A stretch of DNA of 64,000 bases from Paenibacillus sp. FSL R7-0337. GTDB lineage: Bacteria; Bacillota; Bacilli; Paenibacillales; Paenibacillaceae. The notes beneath the pieces are model-generated. The model had not been told where the DNA came from and ran no database searches. It saw only the letters and a program-made list of their open reading frames with translations. The position numbers and the translations under genes were made by a program. Positions 7,723 through 16,415 of this stretch are shown piece by piece (within the stretch, counting starts at the first letter, position 1; each line of letters opens with the position of its first letter). The DNA lies in assembly GCF_037969875.1 (NCBI RefSeq), contig NZ_CP150218.1, positions 4,836,001-4,900,000 on the forward strand, in the 5' to 3' direction.

Positions 7723-7784
7723 TATAGCACCGCTATAGACAACTTTGTATAGCGGCGCTATAATATTCGTATATCAGTGCTATA
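7723..7784 (+). promoter_or_regulatory. promoter with three TetR operators
   Basis: TATAGC-ACC-GCTATA (7723-7737), TATAGC-GGC-GCTATA (7748-7762) and TATATC-AGT-GCTATA (7770-7784) have centres 25 and 22 bp apart. The promoter TAGACA (7736-7741), 17 bp, TATAAT (7759-7764) is fully covered. The sites match the operator in the preceding tetR promoter. Confidence 0.8.
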
Positions 7785-7821
7785 CCGTAATCCATATCTT
7801 ATCAAACCTAGGAGGGTTACT

Positions 7822-8673
7822 ATGTCATTCAAAACTCAAGAACTGGTCATGGTCACAGGTACGTCCAGCGGCATCGGTAGGGCTACCGCGGAGCAGCTGG
7901 CCGCTGAAGGATTTCACGTATTGGCGGGTGTTCGCCGTCAGGAAGACGCCGACAAAATCAAACGCAACAATATCGAGCCGGTGATCGTCGATGTTACCCA
8001 TATCGGCACAATTAAGGCGCTGGCCGAACGGGTGGAGCAAGATCCGCTTGGCCGCCCTTTGCGGGCAGTGATTAACAATGCCGGCATCGCTGTTAATGCG
8101 CCTCTCGAAATGGTTCCGCTTGATGAATTGCGCCGTCAGATTGAAGTCAGCGTGATCGGACAGGTCGCGGTTATTCAGGCGCTCACCCCGGCCTTATTGA
8201 ACAGCGGCGGACGCGTGGTCAATATCGGCTCCGTTGGCGGTAAGGTATCCATGCCTGGATTCGGAATATACTCGGCTGCGAAGTATGCGATGGAAGCGAT
8301 CAATGACAGCCTTCGCAGGGAGATGTCCTCGTTTGGAATCAAGGTTATCATGATCACTCCGGGTGGTGTCAGCACGGGTCTGTCGGAGCAAGGAATTACA
8401 ACAGCGGAGCGGCTGGCCAGGCTGATGACCCCGGACCAGCACCGGCGCCATGATCGTCTGTTTGACGCCGTGAAGGCTCAGGCTGAAACATGGGCAAAGG
8501 ACGGTATCCGCCCTGAGAAGGTGGCAGCAGTGATTTCACGCGCAATCCACGCAAGAAAGCCACGCACCCGCTATACGGCTGGCCGTGATTCGGCACTGCT
8601 GACCCGGCTGGTCCGTATTCTCCCGGACAAAGTCCTCGACCGGATGCTTCGCAGCCAGATGAAACTGCAGTAA
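7822..8673 (+). CDS. short-chain dehydrogenase/reductase
   Basis: About 283 residues from the ATG at 7822, chosen because AGGAGG is 6-7 bases upstream. TGTSSGIG is at residues 12-19, NNAG at 85-88, Ser137, Tyr150 and Lys154. The C-terminal extension (IRPEKVAAVISRAI, then RILPDKVLDRML) is typical of the retinol/17-beta-hydroxysteroid-dehydrogenase-like SDRs. First gene of a probable three-gene unit with the FAD monooxygenase and ABM protein, under the three-operator TetR promoter. The substrate is not known. Confidence 0.87.
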   Translation: MSFKTQELVMVTGTSSGIGRATAEQLAAEGFHVLAGVRRQEDADKIKRNNIEPVIVDVTHIGTIKALAERVEQDPLGRPLRAVINNAGIAVNAPLEMVPLDELRRQIEVSVIGQVAVIQALTPALLNSGGRVVNIGSVGGKVSMPGFGIYSAAKYAMEAINDSLRREMSSFGIKVIMITPGGVSTGLSEQGITTAERLARLMTPDQHRRHDRLFDAVKAQAETWAKDGIRPEKVAAVISRAIHARKPRTRYTAGRDSALLTRLVRILPDKVLDRMLRSQMKLQ

Positions 8674-8687
8674 CGGGGGAATGAAAT

Positions 8688-9749
8688 ATGCCACAAAACA
8701 AGTTAGAACATGCCATTATTGTAGGCGGATCTTTGGGCGGTCTAATGATGGGGCTTGCGTTATCTCGTTCTGGTTACACAGTTACCATTCTTGAACGTGC
8801 AGATTCATCATTGAGAAATGGTGCTTTTATTCGTTTACAAACGAAGCCTTATAGCAATAGTAAAATTGAACAAGAATTAAGACACTTGGCATCCAATGGT
8901 AACAACAATGTTGAAGCCTGGTCAGCCATTCAGGAACGTTTGCGCGGTGCGGTTGCTAAAGAATCCGGTATTACCCTACGGCACAATACACGAATTGTTA
9001 GTGTTGGGCAAAATGAATCATCTGCTTGGGCTACCAGTGAAGAGGGGCAGACGTTTAAAGGTGACTTTTTGATTGGCGCAGATGGATATCGCAGTATTGT
9101 CCGCCGCTATCTAAGCCCTGATAGACCATTTGCAGATTATACTGGCCATCTGGTGTGGGTAGGGAAGGTGGACGAAGAACTGCTGCCAAAGAAAGACTGG
9201 AAAAAACGGCAGCTTTCGAGTGCTTATTTCAACAATAGTGCTGCCGGTACATTGACAACTGCGGTGATGCCAGGTATAAAAGGGGGAACCAATCCTGGCC
9301 GGCGATGGATTGGCTTCTGCTGGTTTGATCATTCGCATAATCAATTGCTGTCTGAATTAGGTGTATTAAAGGACGGGATTGCCCAGCATTCCTTATACGG
9401 TGAAGCTATTCCGGATTCGCTGCTGGAGGAACTGTCACAAACCAGCCAAGCAAACTGGAACAAGGAAGATGATGCGATTTTGCAAATCGCTATTAAGAAG
9501 CGCAGTTTAATCGGGGCACCTGTTAACGAATACATCCCTAATATATTGTCAAAAGGAAGAATAGCCATGATCGGCGATGCAGCTCATACCATGTCACCAA
9601 TGACTGGCGCAGGCTTTAATGACTCACTTGATGATACGGTTGCCATTATGGACTCCATTACACGGTATCCGCATTCGATAACAAAAGCTTTAGGTGAATA
9701 CCAAACCCTTCGTTTAGATGTGGTACGTCAAGATAAGAAGTATTTATAA
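8688..9749 (+). CDS. FAD-dependent monooxygenase (PHBH fold)
   Basis: A 353-residue flavoprotein. The N-terminal dinucleotide motif VGGSLGGLMMGLALSRSG is followed by the E of ILERAD, which binds the FAD ribose. A GADG motif follows, and then GDAAHTMSPMTGAGFN, the second FAD-binding block of class A hydroxylases such as p-hydroxybenzoate hydroxylase and TetX. The C-terminus is a little short for the family (commonly about 380). It sits 14 bp after the SDR gene and shares its TetR-controlled promoter. It probably hydroxylates an aromatic or quinone-like compound (inference). Confidence 0.85.
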   Translation: MPQNKLEHAIIVGGSLGGLMMGLALSRSGYTVTILERADSSLRNGAFIRLQTKPYSNSKIEQELRHLASNGNNNVEAWSAIQERLRGAVAKESGITLRHNTRIVSVGQNESSAWATSEEGQTFKGDFLIGADGYRSIVRRYLSPDRPFADYTGHLVWVGKVDEELLPKKDWKKRQLSSAYFNNSAAGTLTTAVMPGIKGGTNPGRRWIGFCWFDHSHNQLLSELGVLKDGIAQHSLYGEAIPDSLLEELSQTSQANWNKEDDAILQIAIKKRSLIGAPVNEYIPNILSKGRIAMIGDAAHTMSPMTGAGFNDSLDDTVAIMDSITRYPHSITKALGEYQTLRLDVVRQDKKYL

Positions 9750-9765
9750 ATTAGGAGGAATTAGC

Positions 9766-10089
9766 ATGAACGATACAAAGAACCGTTACGTTACTGTACT
9801 CTGGGAGGCGAGAGCTAAGGCAGGGAGAGAAGCCGAGATGAAGGCATTCATGACTGCTGCTGTCACCCCGTCACGCAACGACCTGGGCAACATTGACTAC
9901 GAGGCTCACGAGGTAGAAGGCCGGCCTGGCACATTCATCATCTACGAGCGCTGGGTGAACCGGGATGCCCTCGACCGGCACCTGAGCGCCCCCCGGATGC
10001 AGGAACTGGTGCCCCAGCTCTTAGAACTGATGGAGGGATCCATTGAGGAAGGGATTCGACTCCTGCAGCCGTTCCGCCCAGCGCAGTAA
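9766..10089 (+). CDS. antibiotic biosynthesis monooxygenase (ABM) domain protein
   Basis: A 107-residue small dimeric alpha/beta-barrel protein. VTVLWEARAKAGREAEMKAF and GTFIIYERWVNRDALDRHL are the paired strands and helix typical of ABM/YgiN proteins, which act as cofactor-free quinol or anthrone monooxygenases. ATG at 9766 is chosen because AGGAGGAA precedes it. The spacing after the FAD monooxygenase suggests co-transcription. Together with the SDR and flavoprotein it forms a plausible quinone detoxification unit. Confidence 0.8.
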   Translation: MNDTKNRYVTVLWEARAKAGREAEMKAFMTAAVTPSRNDLGNIDYEAHEVEGRPGTFIIYERWVNRDALDRHLSAPRMQELVPQLLELMEGSIEEGIRLLQPFRPAQ

Positions 10090-10184
10090 AATGCAACACC
10101 GAGTGGAACTCATTGATTTCTGTCCGGAAAGCGTGAGAGATATTTTCGTGAGCGGTTAAAGACTTTAGTGAAGGAGGCAAGACG

Positions 10185-10517
10185 TTGGCAACGATCGATG
10201 ATTTTGCAGCACTAGATATTCGTGTCGGAACAATTAAGGAAGCGGAGTTTTTTGAAGAAGCAAAGGTCCCTGCGATAAAGCTTAAGATTGATTTTGGACC
10301 GGAGATCGGGATGAAATCCTCAAGTGCACAAATAACGAAGCGTTACAAGGTTGAGGAAATCGTAGGGAGGCAAATTATAGGAATCATCAATTTTCCTCCT
10401 CGGCGCATTGCGGGATTCAAATCGGAGGTATTAGTTTTGGGAGGAGTCCCGGAAAAAGGAGATGTTATTCTATTAAGGCCGGATACTGAAATGCCTAATG
10501 GTACTCCTATTTCGTGA
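10185..10517 (+). CDS. csaA: CsaA, tRNA-binding-domain chaperone
   Basis: A 110-residue protein matching CsaA in length and sequence: FAALDIRVGTI at the N-terminus, then SSAQITKRY and NFPPRRIAGFKSEVLVLG, the OB-fold tRNA-binding domain also seen in methionyl-tRNA synthetase C-termini. CsaA is a dimeric cytosolic protein reported as a secretion-associated chaperone. The start is TTG at 10185, 6 bases after AAGGAGGC. There is no obvious link to the neighbours. Confidence 0.9.
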   Translation: MATIDDFAALDIRVGTIKEAEFFEEAKVPAIKLKIDFGPEIGMKSSSAQITKRYKVEEIVGRQIIGIINFPPRRIAGFKSEVLVLGGVPEKGDVILLRPDTEMPNGTPIS

Positions 10518-10599
10518 AAATAGGGCAGGTGCGGCATCCTGCCATTCTCATCCATCGACATATAAATGCTTGGGGAGAACGGGTAACGTGCTGCTGAGT

Positions 10600-10735
10600 T
10601 GAATTTTAACAGCGTAGCCCATACGGATAATGAGACAGAAGAGAGAACCGAGTATCTGGAAACGTTCGAATTGAACGTGGAAGCGGGATAGTAGTGTTCA
10701 GTAGCCGAGAGAAGTCGGTGTGATGTATTGAATGA
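10600..10735. other. possible RNA/intron-like remnant
   Basis: Non-coding sequence with structured, conserved-looking blocks (AACGTTCGAATTGAACGTGG, GTAGCCGAGAGAAGTCGGTG) that recall the 5' half of bacterial group II introns. No reverse transcriptase or domain V is present, so at most this is a fragment, cut off at the IS66 remnant. Confidence 0.25.
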
Positions 10736-11247
10736 AGCTCCCCGCCGCAGCACGCTACACACCTGCTCTTCTTCGGGCAGCTCGTAGTGAAGGGTATCGA
10801 CGGGGAGTTACTCCAGTTTGGCCTCGCGGCTATCCGTCCATTTCTTCCGGCTGTAGGTAATCGTCTCGGTCTGAGGCTCTTCGGAAGCCGGAGTCGCGAG
10901 CACTTCGGCTTCATTGAACAGGTTCATCTCGAGCTGATCCGGATGGGTCTTTTCGCTGGAGGTGCCGAAGCGCTTCTGCTGAGCCAGACGGAACTGTTCT
11001 TCATACCACTGGAGTTTAGCGGTCAGTTCGGCATTTTCCTGCTCCCCAAGTCTACTAAAATATAAAAAGTCTTTAAACGACGGTCTGAGCCGAGATCTGC
11101 TTATGGGCCTGCCGCTGGTGAAGGGAAAGCCCATCCAAGAGCCAGCGAAGTTCGCGAAAGGAGAGGGCAACCGGTGAGTCGCCAGGGCCCGGCCACTGGA
11201 ACGTTCCGCGTTCCAAACTACGGTATCGTACCACCAGAAAAGGTTTC
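10735..11247 (-). mobile_element. IS66-family remnant (internally deleted)
   Basis: From about 10735 to 11040 the sequence is nearly identical to 17625-17925 (5' part of tnpC in the IS66 copy). It then jumps to sequence matching 18050-18230 (3' part of tnpB). The fragment carries the same in-frame TAA and the same extra base as the larger copy. No terminal repeats remain. Confidence 0.85.
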
Positions 11248-11268
11248 ATATTAAGGCAGGAAACTTTT

Positions 11269-11299
11269 AACACCTTATAGGTACTGGGTGTTTTTTTTT
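11269..11299 (+). terminator. intrinsic terminator
   Basis: AACACC, an 11-base loop, GGGTGTT and a run of nine or more T residues. Confidence 0.6.
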
Positions 11300-11586
11300 C
11301 CTGTGTTGAGGCGATTTTTAATTCGAAGAAGATTGTCTTGGTTTTTCGTTAAGAGCATTAAATCTTCATTAATGTGGTTAGAACCCGGCTACGCAGAGAA
11401 TACTTGCTTTGCAACGCAGAGATCAGGTTTATCCCATGGGCAAGACGTATCCTGGAAGCATAGGCTTCAGGAGAATCAAGAGAACTTTTTTGGCATTATG
11501 AAGTAATAGATAGCTTTTTTCTTCATGAATCTTAAAAATGTCAAAGCTTAACGGATGGAAATAAATAAGGGATGGTGTTTCTCAAA
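11300..11586. other. intergenic stretch, no gene recognised
   Basis: No supported coding sequence, RNA gene or clear repeat was seen between the terminator and hxlR. Confidence 0.5.
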
Positions 11587-11934
11587 ATGAAAACTGTTTA
11601 TTGCGATCTGGAAATTACCTTAGATGTCATTGGCGGAAAGTGGAGACCTCTTATTCTGTATTACTTAATAAAAGGTCCTAAACGGACCGGTGAATTGAAA
11701 AGGCTCATCCCATCAATTTCTCAGAAAATGTTAGTTCAGTCGTTGCGGGAGTTGGAGAGTAATAATTTGATTGTAAGAAAAATGTACAATCAGGTACCAC
11801 CAAAAGTGGAATATGCAATATCAGAAATGGGTATGTCACTTGAACCCACTTTGCGCGCACTTTGTGATTGGGGTCAGGATTATGCAAAGAAGACATTGAA
11901 CAAGGATGAATATCTGAGATTAAACGTAGAATAG
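11587..11934 (+). CDS. HxlR family transcriptional regulator
   Basis: About 115 residues, a single winged helix of the HxlR type. LDVIGGKWRPLILYYLIKG at the N-terminus, then ISQKMLVQSLRELESNNLI (recognition helix) and the wing KVEYAISEMG, are family hallmarks. A conserved-position Cys lies before the domain (VYCDLEITLD), as in redox-sensing HxlR proteins such as YodB/HypR. Start ATG at 11587 is preferred over 11572 by spacing from GGTG. The likely target, an ABM monooxygenase at 13607, is separated from it by an IS4 insertion. Confidence 0.87.
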   Translation: MKTVYCDLEITLDVIGGKWRPLILYYLIKGPKRTGELKRLIPSISQKMLVQSLRELESNNLIVRKMYNQVPPKVEYAISEMGMSLEPTLRALCDWGQDYAKKTLNKDEYLRLNVE

Positions 11935-12001
11935 AGTTAATTTTAAAATCAATTTATTCTTTACTTCATCACAATTATCACTTCTTGGTTACTATATAAC
12001 T

Positions 12002-13499
12002 CAACTTTCGCACCTAGAAAAATGGGTTAACCCCTTGAGCGCGTAAGAAGAATTCAGTAATTTTACTCGTATTGACAAAAAACACCTCACTTGTTTGGTA
12101 TCATGGAAGTGCGACCAACCATGCCAACAAGAAAGGTGCGTAACTCTATGTTACAACAACATTCCCTGTGTGAACAGTCACGTTTTTCCAAACTTTTCAC
12201 CCGTCTTCAGATCGGAAAAACCTTGCGACAAGCGGGTATTTCTAAATCTTTTGGTCTTTCAAGTCTAGCCATTTTCCAAATCGTTTTCTCTTTGGTCTTC
12301 GAAGGGAAGAATTGGTTTCGCCTTCTGGAAAGTGACCGTGCAGCAAACCTTCCCGGCAAAGACGTGATCTACCGTTTTTTGAATCAAGCTTCTTTTGCTT
12401 GGCGGCGCTTTTTGCAGGCCCTCAGTCTTCGCATTGTACGCCATTTCGAATCGCTCATTTCGTCGCACCGAGTACGTGTGTTCATTATCGACGATTCCGT
12501 TTTGAGCCGGAACCGGAGCAAAAAAGCAGAGTTGTTGGCACGAGTTTTTGACCATTCTACAGGTAAATTCATCAAAGGCTACACCATGTTAACCCTAGGT
12601 TGGTCGGACGGCTTTAGTTTTGCTCCACTTGATTTTGTCATGCTCTCTTCTGCTAAAATCACTAATCGGTTGTGTGAAATGGCTTCGAATCTCTCTAAAC
12701 GAAGTAACGGCTACAAACGCCGGATGGAGGCCTTTTCCCGGAAGCCTGATGCTGTCGTAGCCTTGTTGGAACGAGCCTTACGAGCAGGATTCACCGCCGA
12801 CTACGTGCTTATGGATAGCTGGTTTACGCAAGCTCCACTGCTCCGTGAGCTCACCGCCAAAGGGCTTCCTGTCATTGGTATGGTGAAAGGAATGAAGCAA
12901 CGCTACCTGGTTCAAGGTAAGCGAATGACACTCCGCGAGGTGTTTCAAAGCCTTCCCACATCGAATGCCAAAGACATTAAAGGCTCGGTCATCGTGCACA
13001 CCGCCTGCGGTCTACCTGTGAAGCTTGTGTTTGTCCGCAACCGGAATAAAAAACGGGAGTGGCTGGCCATTTTAAGCACCGATGTGACGCTGGATGCTGC
13101 TGAAATCGTACGAATCTATGGCATGCGCTGGAGCATAGAGACCTTTTTCAAAGTCACCAAAAGCTATTTGAAACTGGGAACTGAATTTCAGGGCCGTTCC
13201 TTTGACGGGCTAATTAGCCATACGACAATTGTATTCAGCAGATATTTAGCAATGGAATACGAACGGCGTCAATCGAGTGACGAACGCACACTCGGAGGAC
13301 TCTTCTTTCTCTTTGCCGACGAGGTCCGCGATCTGGACTACCAGACTGCGCTTCAACAGCTCATGAGTTTATTTCTCGAAATGTCCCAGGCGAAAACCAA
13401 GAAGAACAAAACAGCTGTTCTTTGTCAACTACAGGAATGGATCTCCGGTTTACCCAGCTATATCAAGGGTTTGTTTGGAGATTTGAGCTGCGAAAGTTG
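12002..13499 (+). mobile_element. IS4-family insertion sequence, apparently complete
   Basis: Terminal inverted repeats CAACTTTCGCACC (12002-12014) and GCTGCGAAAGTTG (13487-13499) bound one intact transposase gene. The flanks ACTATATAACT and AGTATATAACT look like an 11-bp target duplication with one difference. If the ends are drawn two bases further out, TATATAA is a perfect 7-bp duplication. Confidence 0.85.
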
Positions 13500-13500
13500 A
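12148..13500 (+). CDS. IS4 family transposase
   Basis: About 450 residues. DDE-type catalytic residues appear as IIDDSVLSRNRSK (first D), DYVLMDSWF (second D) and the IS4 signature Y-x2-R-x3-E-x6-K read in YGMRWSIETFFKVTK. The ATG at 12148 follows GAAAGGTG at suitable spacing, although the frame is open from 12091. There are no internal stops, so it may be active. The stop codon overlaps the right inverted repeat, which saves space as in many IS elements. Confidence 0.92.
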   Translation: MLQQHSLCEQSRFSKLFTRLQIGKTLRQAGISKSFGLSSLAIFQIVFSLVFEGKNWFRLLESDRAANLPGKDVIYRFLNQASFAWRRFLQALSLRIVRHFESLISSHRVRVFIIDDSVLSRNRSKKAELLARVFDHSTGKFIKGYTMLTLGWSDGFSFAPLDFVMLSSAKITNRLCEMASNLSKRSNGYKRRMEAFSRKPDAVVALLERALRAGFTADYVLMDSWFTQAPLLRELTAKGLPVIGMVKGMKQRYLVQGKRMTLREVFQSLPTSNAKDIKGSVIVHTACGLPVKLVFVRNRNKKREWLAILSTDVTLDAAEIVRIYGMRWSIETFFKVTKSYLKLGTEFQGRSFDGLISHTTIVFSRYLAMEYERRQSSDERTLGGLFFLFADEVRDLDYQTALQQLMSLFLEMSQAKTKKNKTAVLCQLQEWISGLPSYIKGLFGDLSCES

Positions 13501-13606
13501 GTATATAACTAAAAAGTACGTACTATTTTAAAAGTGATACATCGTACATAATGAGACTTGTAACCATGAAGAAAATAAAAAAAATAATAAGAGGAGTGTT
13601 CTAAAG

Positions 13607-13948
13607 ATGTCAACAAACAACAGTCAAATCATTCTCAATATACGTTTTAAAATTAAGTCGGGTAAGAAAGAAGCTTTCCGTGATAATCTGTTTGCAATGA
13701 TTAGCAACTTCAAGAGTGAACCTACCTTTGTCAATGCGATCGTCTCCGATGATCTTGATCATTCTGATGACCTTGTCATCTATGAGATCTGGCAGGGAAC
13801 AAGAGAAAGTTGGGTTCAACACGAACTTACTAAACCTTATCGTACTGAGTATGAAGGTGAACTTACCAATCTTATTGATGATAGAATCGTAAGCTGGCTC
13901 GAACCAGTAGGTGAATGGGGGAGTGCACTGACGAATGTAAGACGGTAA
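13607..13948 (+). CDS. ABM domain (putative quinol monooxygenase)
   Basis: A 113-residue protein of the YgiN/ABM type (IILNIRFKIKSGKKEAFRDN, then DLVIYEIWQGTRESW), with a strand-helix-strand pattern. AGAGGAG lies upstream of the ATG. A perfect AGTACGTACT palindrome at 13515-13524 in its promoter region is a candidate HxlR site. The HxlR gene on the other side of the IS4 element was probably its direct neighbour before insertion. Small ABM proteins oxidise quinols or anthrones without cofactors. Confidence 0.78.
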   Translation: MSTNNSQIILNIRFKIKSGKKEAFRDNLFAMISNFKSEPTFVNAIVSDDLDHSDDLVIYEIWQGTRESWVQHELTKPYRTEYEGELTNLIDDRIVSWLEPVGEWGSALTNVRR

Positions 13949-14251
13949 GGATTACACTTGCAACCCTGCTGTAGCTTCCAAATTTAATTGTGACATGTAA
14001 GCTGTAAATGTTTCATTATGAAACAACCGTCACCAGATTTTATGCAAAACTTAATCAATGGAAGAGGTTCGCGCTAGCTTTACTATAAAAGATATTGTGG
14101 ATGCTATAATAAAAAGGGCGAAGTAAGTTAGTAACCTTTTTTTGATAATAATGTAACTAAAATTGTTTCAATTGCACTATTTCATACCTAATTAACCTCA
14201 TTGCAGAACAAGATGTGAATGTTAAACAAATATTTTCAGTGGAGGTGCCTA
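13949..14251. other. intergenic stretch, no gene recognised
   Basis: No supported ORF. A TATAAT at about 14105 followed by AAAAAGGGC...CCTTTTTTT may be a promoter fragment or weak terminator. Neither is convincing. Confidence 0.4.
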
Positions 14252-14857
14252 ATGAAATTTGGCTTTATTGGTGCTGGAATAGTTGCTCAAACGCTGGCGA
14301 AGCATCTCTTGCTTCACGGTCATGAAGTTATGCTCAGTAATAGCCGTGGTCCCGAAACGCTCACAGACCTGGTAAGCGCGCTCGGTACTGGAGCAAAATC
14401 TGGAACACCTTTAGAAGCAGCTGAGCAAGACTTTGTAATTTTGAGCGTAATGTGGCCGCAAATGCCTACTGCTTTGTCCATGGTTCCTGACTGGGCAGGC
14501 CGTGTTCTTATTGATGCTACCAACCGCTTTGAAAATATGGAACCTTTAGTTGGTGAATTATCAGGAAAGAATTCGAGTGAAATCGTAGCCCAACATGCTC
14601 CGGGTGCTCGGGTAATCAAAGCTTTTAACAGTGTTCCGATGGAATGGATTAAGAATTACACGAAAGAGAAGCCAAAGACTGTCCTATTCATGTCCGGTGA
14701 CGACATCCAAACCAAACAAGTCTTGCAAGAAATTTGGGAGAACATTGGTTTTGCCTGTATTGATCTTGGCTCCTTAAGCCAGGGCGGTCTGCTGCAGCAA
14801 ATAGGAGGTCCTCTTGCTGGATTGAATTTAAATCTGTTGGAGCGATACAGTGTTTGA
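14252..14857 (+). CDS. NADPH-dependent F420-reductase-like protein (COG2085)
   Basis: About 201 residues. N-terminal Rossmann motif GFIGAGIVAQTLAKHL, the NADP phosphate-binding stretch SNSRGPETL, then VILSVMWPQMP and VLIDATN and the C-terminal GSLSQGG. These match the COG2085 family, related to F420H2:NADP oxidoreductase and ferric reductase-like proteins. The ATG at 14252 follows GTGGAGGTG. It is an intact relative of the frameshifted gene at 3223 but much more AT-rich, so the two were probably acquired separately. The electron acceptor is unknown. Confidence 0.85.
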   Translation: MKFGFIGAGIVAQTLAKHLLLHGHEVMLSNSRGPETLTDLVSALGTGAKSGTPLEAAEQDFVILSVMWPQMPTALSMVPDWAGRVLIDATNRFENMEPLVGELSGKNSSEIVAQHAPGARVIKAFNSVPMEWIKNYTKEKPKTVLFMSGDDIQTKQVLQEIWENIGFACIDLGSLSQGGLLQQIGGPLAGLNLNLLERYSV

Positions 14858-15075
14858 TAACGCTATTCTACGCTGCAAGTGCCAGTAGCTGTGTGAACCA
14901 GATCTTATTGATTGAGATGTTTTGTAATTTTGACTGATTCCGATATTCATGCGTCTCTAACGTAAGGGCTCTCAGTCAATCATGTGGTCAAAAAACTGGT
15001 GAACGATTCGGATAGTTATGATTGGTTTCTAGTTTAAAATTAAAGCAATAATAAAAGTACAAAGAGGTTGTTAAT

Positions 15076-15963
15076 ATGGGTAAAATACTTATTACTGGAG
15101 CAACAGGTAATCTTGGCAGTAGGACACTAGAGCTTCTTCTTAAAAAAGTTCCGTCAAATCAGGTCGCTGTATTGGTCCGTGATCCGGAATCTGAAAAAAT
15201 GAAAAAGTTTGTTAAAGAAGGTATAGAAGCTCACCAGGGCGACTATTTTGATTATAACTCACTTCTGCGGGCTTTTAATGGTGTTGAAAAAGTTATGCTT
15301 ATTTCCGCGCAAGCATTTACCGACCGCAATATGCAACATTTCAATGTGATCGCAGCTGCGAAGCAGGCTGGTGTGAAACACGTGATTTTCACGTCGATCA
15401 TACGAAGAGCAAATTCAAATCTTATTGTGCCCGAAGTATCGATGTCAGACTTATTTGCTGAACAAACGCTTAAAGCATCCGGATTAGACTATACCATTCT
15501 GCGGAATCCACCGTATCTTGAAGTCATGCATTCGTATTTCGGAGATGCGCTTGAAGTCGGCGTGCGAGTACCAGAGGGTTCCGGTAAAGTAGCAGCTGCA
15601 TCTCTGGACGATTTGGCTGCAGCAAACGTAGCCGTTCTCACTCAAAACGGGCACGAAAATAAGTCATATACTTTAAGTGGTAGCGAGGGAGGCTCTTTTG
15701 CAGACATCGCTGAGGCCCTCTCGGAGATTAATGAGATAAATATTCCTTATGAGGCAATTAGCGAAAAAGAATATATTGACACTATGGTAGCGAATGGCTT
15801 GCCTGTTCTTATGACTGATTTCGTGTTAGGTTGGGTGCGAGGAGTCAACACTGGAGAATTCTCGGAGACGTCTGGGGATCTTGAACGTCTGATTGGCCGA
15901 AAACCAATGACGTATAAAGAATTCTTTAAAATCAAATCGCCGTTTTCTAAGATTGAAGATTGA
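15076..15963 (+). CDS. NmrA-like NAD(P)H:quinone oxidoreductase (QOR2/YtfG type)
   Basis: A 295-residue atypical SDR. TGATGNLGSRTLELLL at the N-terminus is the NADP-binding GxxGxxG. KHVIFTSIIRR and LDYTILRNPPYLE match the NmrA/QorB pattern, and the C-terminal YKEFF is typical. Members reduce quinones with NADPH. The start follows AAAGAGGTTGTT. It stands alone, with more than 200 bp on each side, but fits the redox theme of the 5' third of the window. Confidence 0.83.
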   Translation: MGKILITGATGNLGSRTLELLLKKVPSNQVAVLVRDPESEKMKKFVKEGIEAHQGDYFDYNSLLRAFNGVEKVMLISAQAFTDRNMQHFNVIAAAKQAGVKHVIFTSIIRRANSNLIVPEVSMSDLFAEQTLKASGLDYTILRNPPYLEVMHSYFGDALEVGVRVPEGSGKVAAASLDDLAAANVAVLTQNGHENKSYTLSGSEGGSFADIAEALSEINEINIPYEAISEKEYIDTMVANGLPVLMTDFVLGWVRGVNTGEFSETSGDLERLIGRKPMTYKEFFKIKSPFSKIED

Positions 15964-16355
15964 AATCTGGAGTGTTACTAACGTAACTCTATGAAAAGTT
16001 TAGAGTTATTTGCAAGGAAGATATACTTTGGGCCGCAAAGGCATCACGACTTTTGACTACAAGCTCGCCAAAGGCGATGTATTGGTCAGAGTTATAAGGA
16101 GCGCCTCACCAGGAATCGTCGCAACGTACTCCGAACCTTCCATAAATCCCTAAACGCGGTGGTCTAAACTATTGAATAAAAGATACTTGAAAATCTGTTG
16201 AAGCTTTTGTGAACAGATGAAATTTTTAGCCGCTAATTCATAAATATGTGGGTTAGCGGTTGTTTGCTATGACAGAATATAGTATGAAGTATAACAAAAG
16301 GCCCATGGCCGGATTCGTGTGGAGTGAAGTCACCACAACACACATCCACACAAGG
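15964..16355. other. intergenic stretch with weak remnant
   Basis: A short open stretch at 16030-16155 (GRKGITTFDYKLAKGDVLVR and onward) looks protein-like but has no start. It is not recognised. Nothing else is supported up to the IS66 end. Confidence 0.35.
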
Positions 16356-16415
16356 GTAAGCGTCAAACAGCCCACACCTTGACACCAAGATGAGGGCTCA
16401 ATTTATAGGATGAGG

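Noticed and set aside
12265..12555. Reverse-strand frames inside the IS4 transposase
   Set aside because: They overlap an intact transposase with clear DDE motifs and lack ribosome sites.
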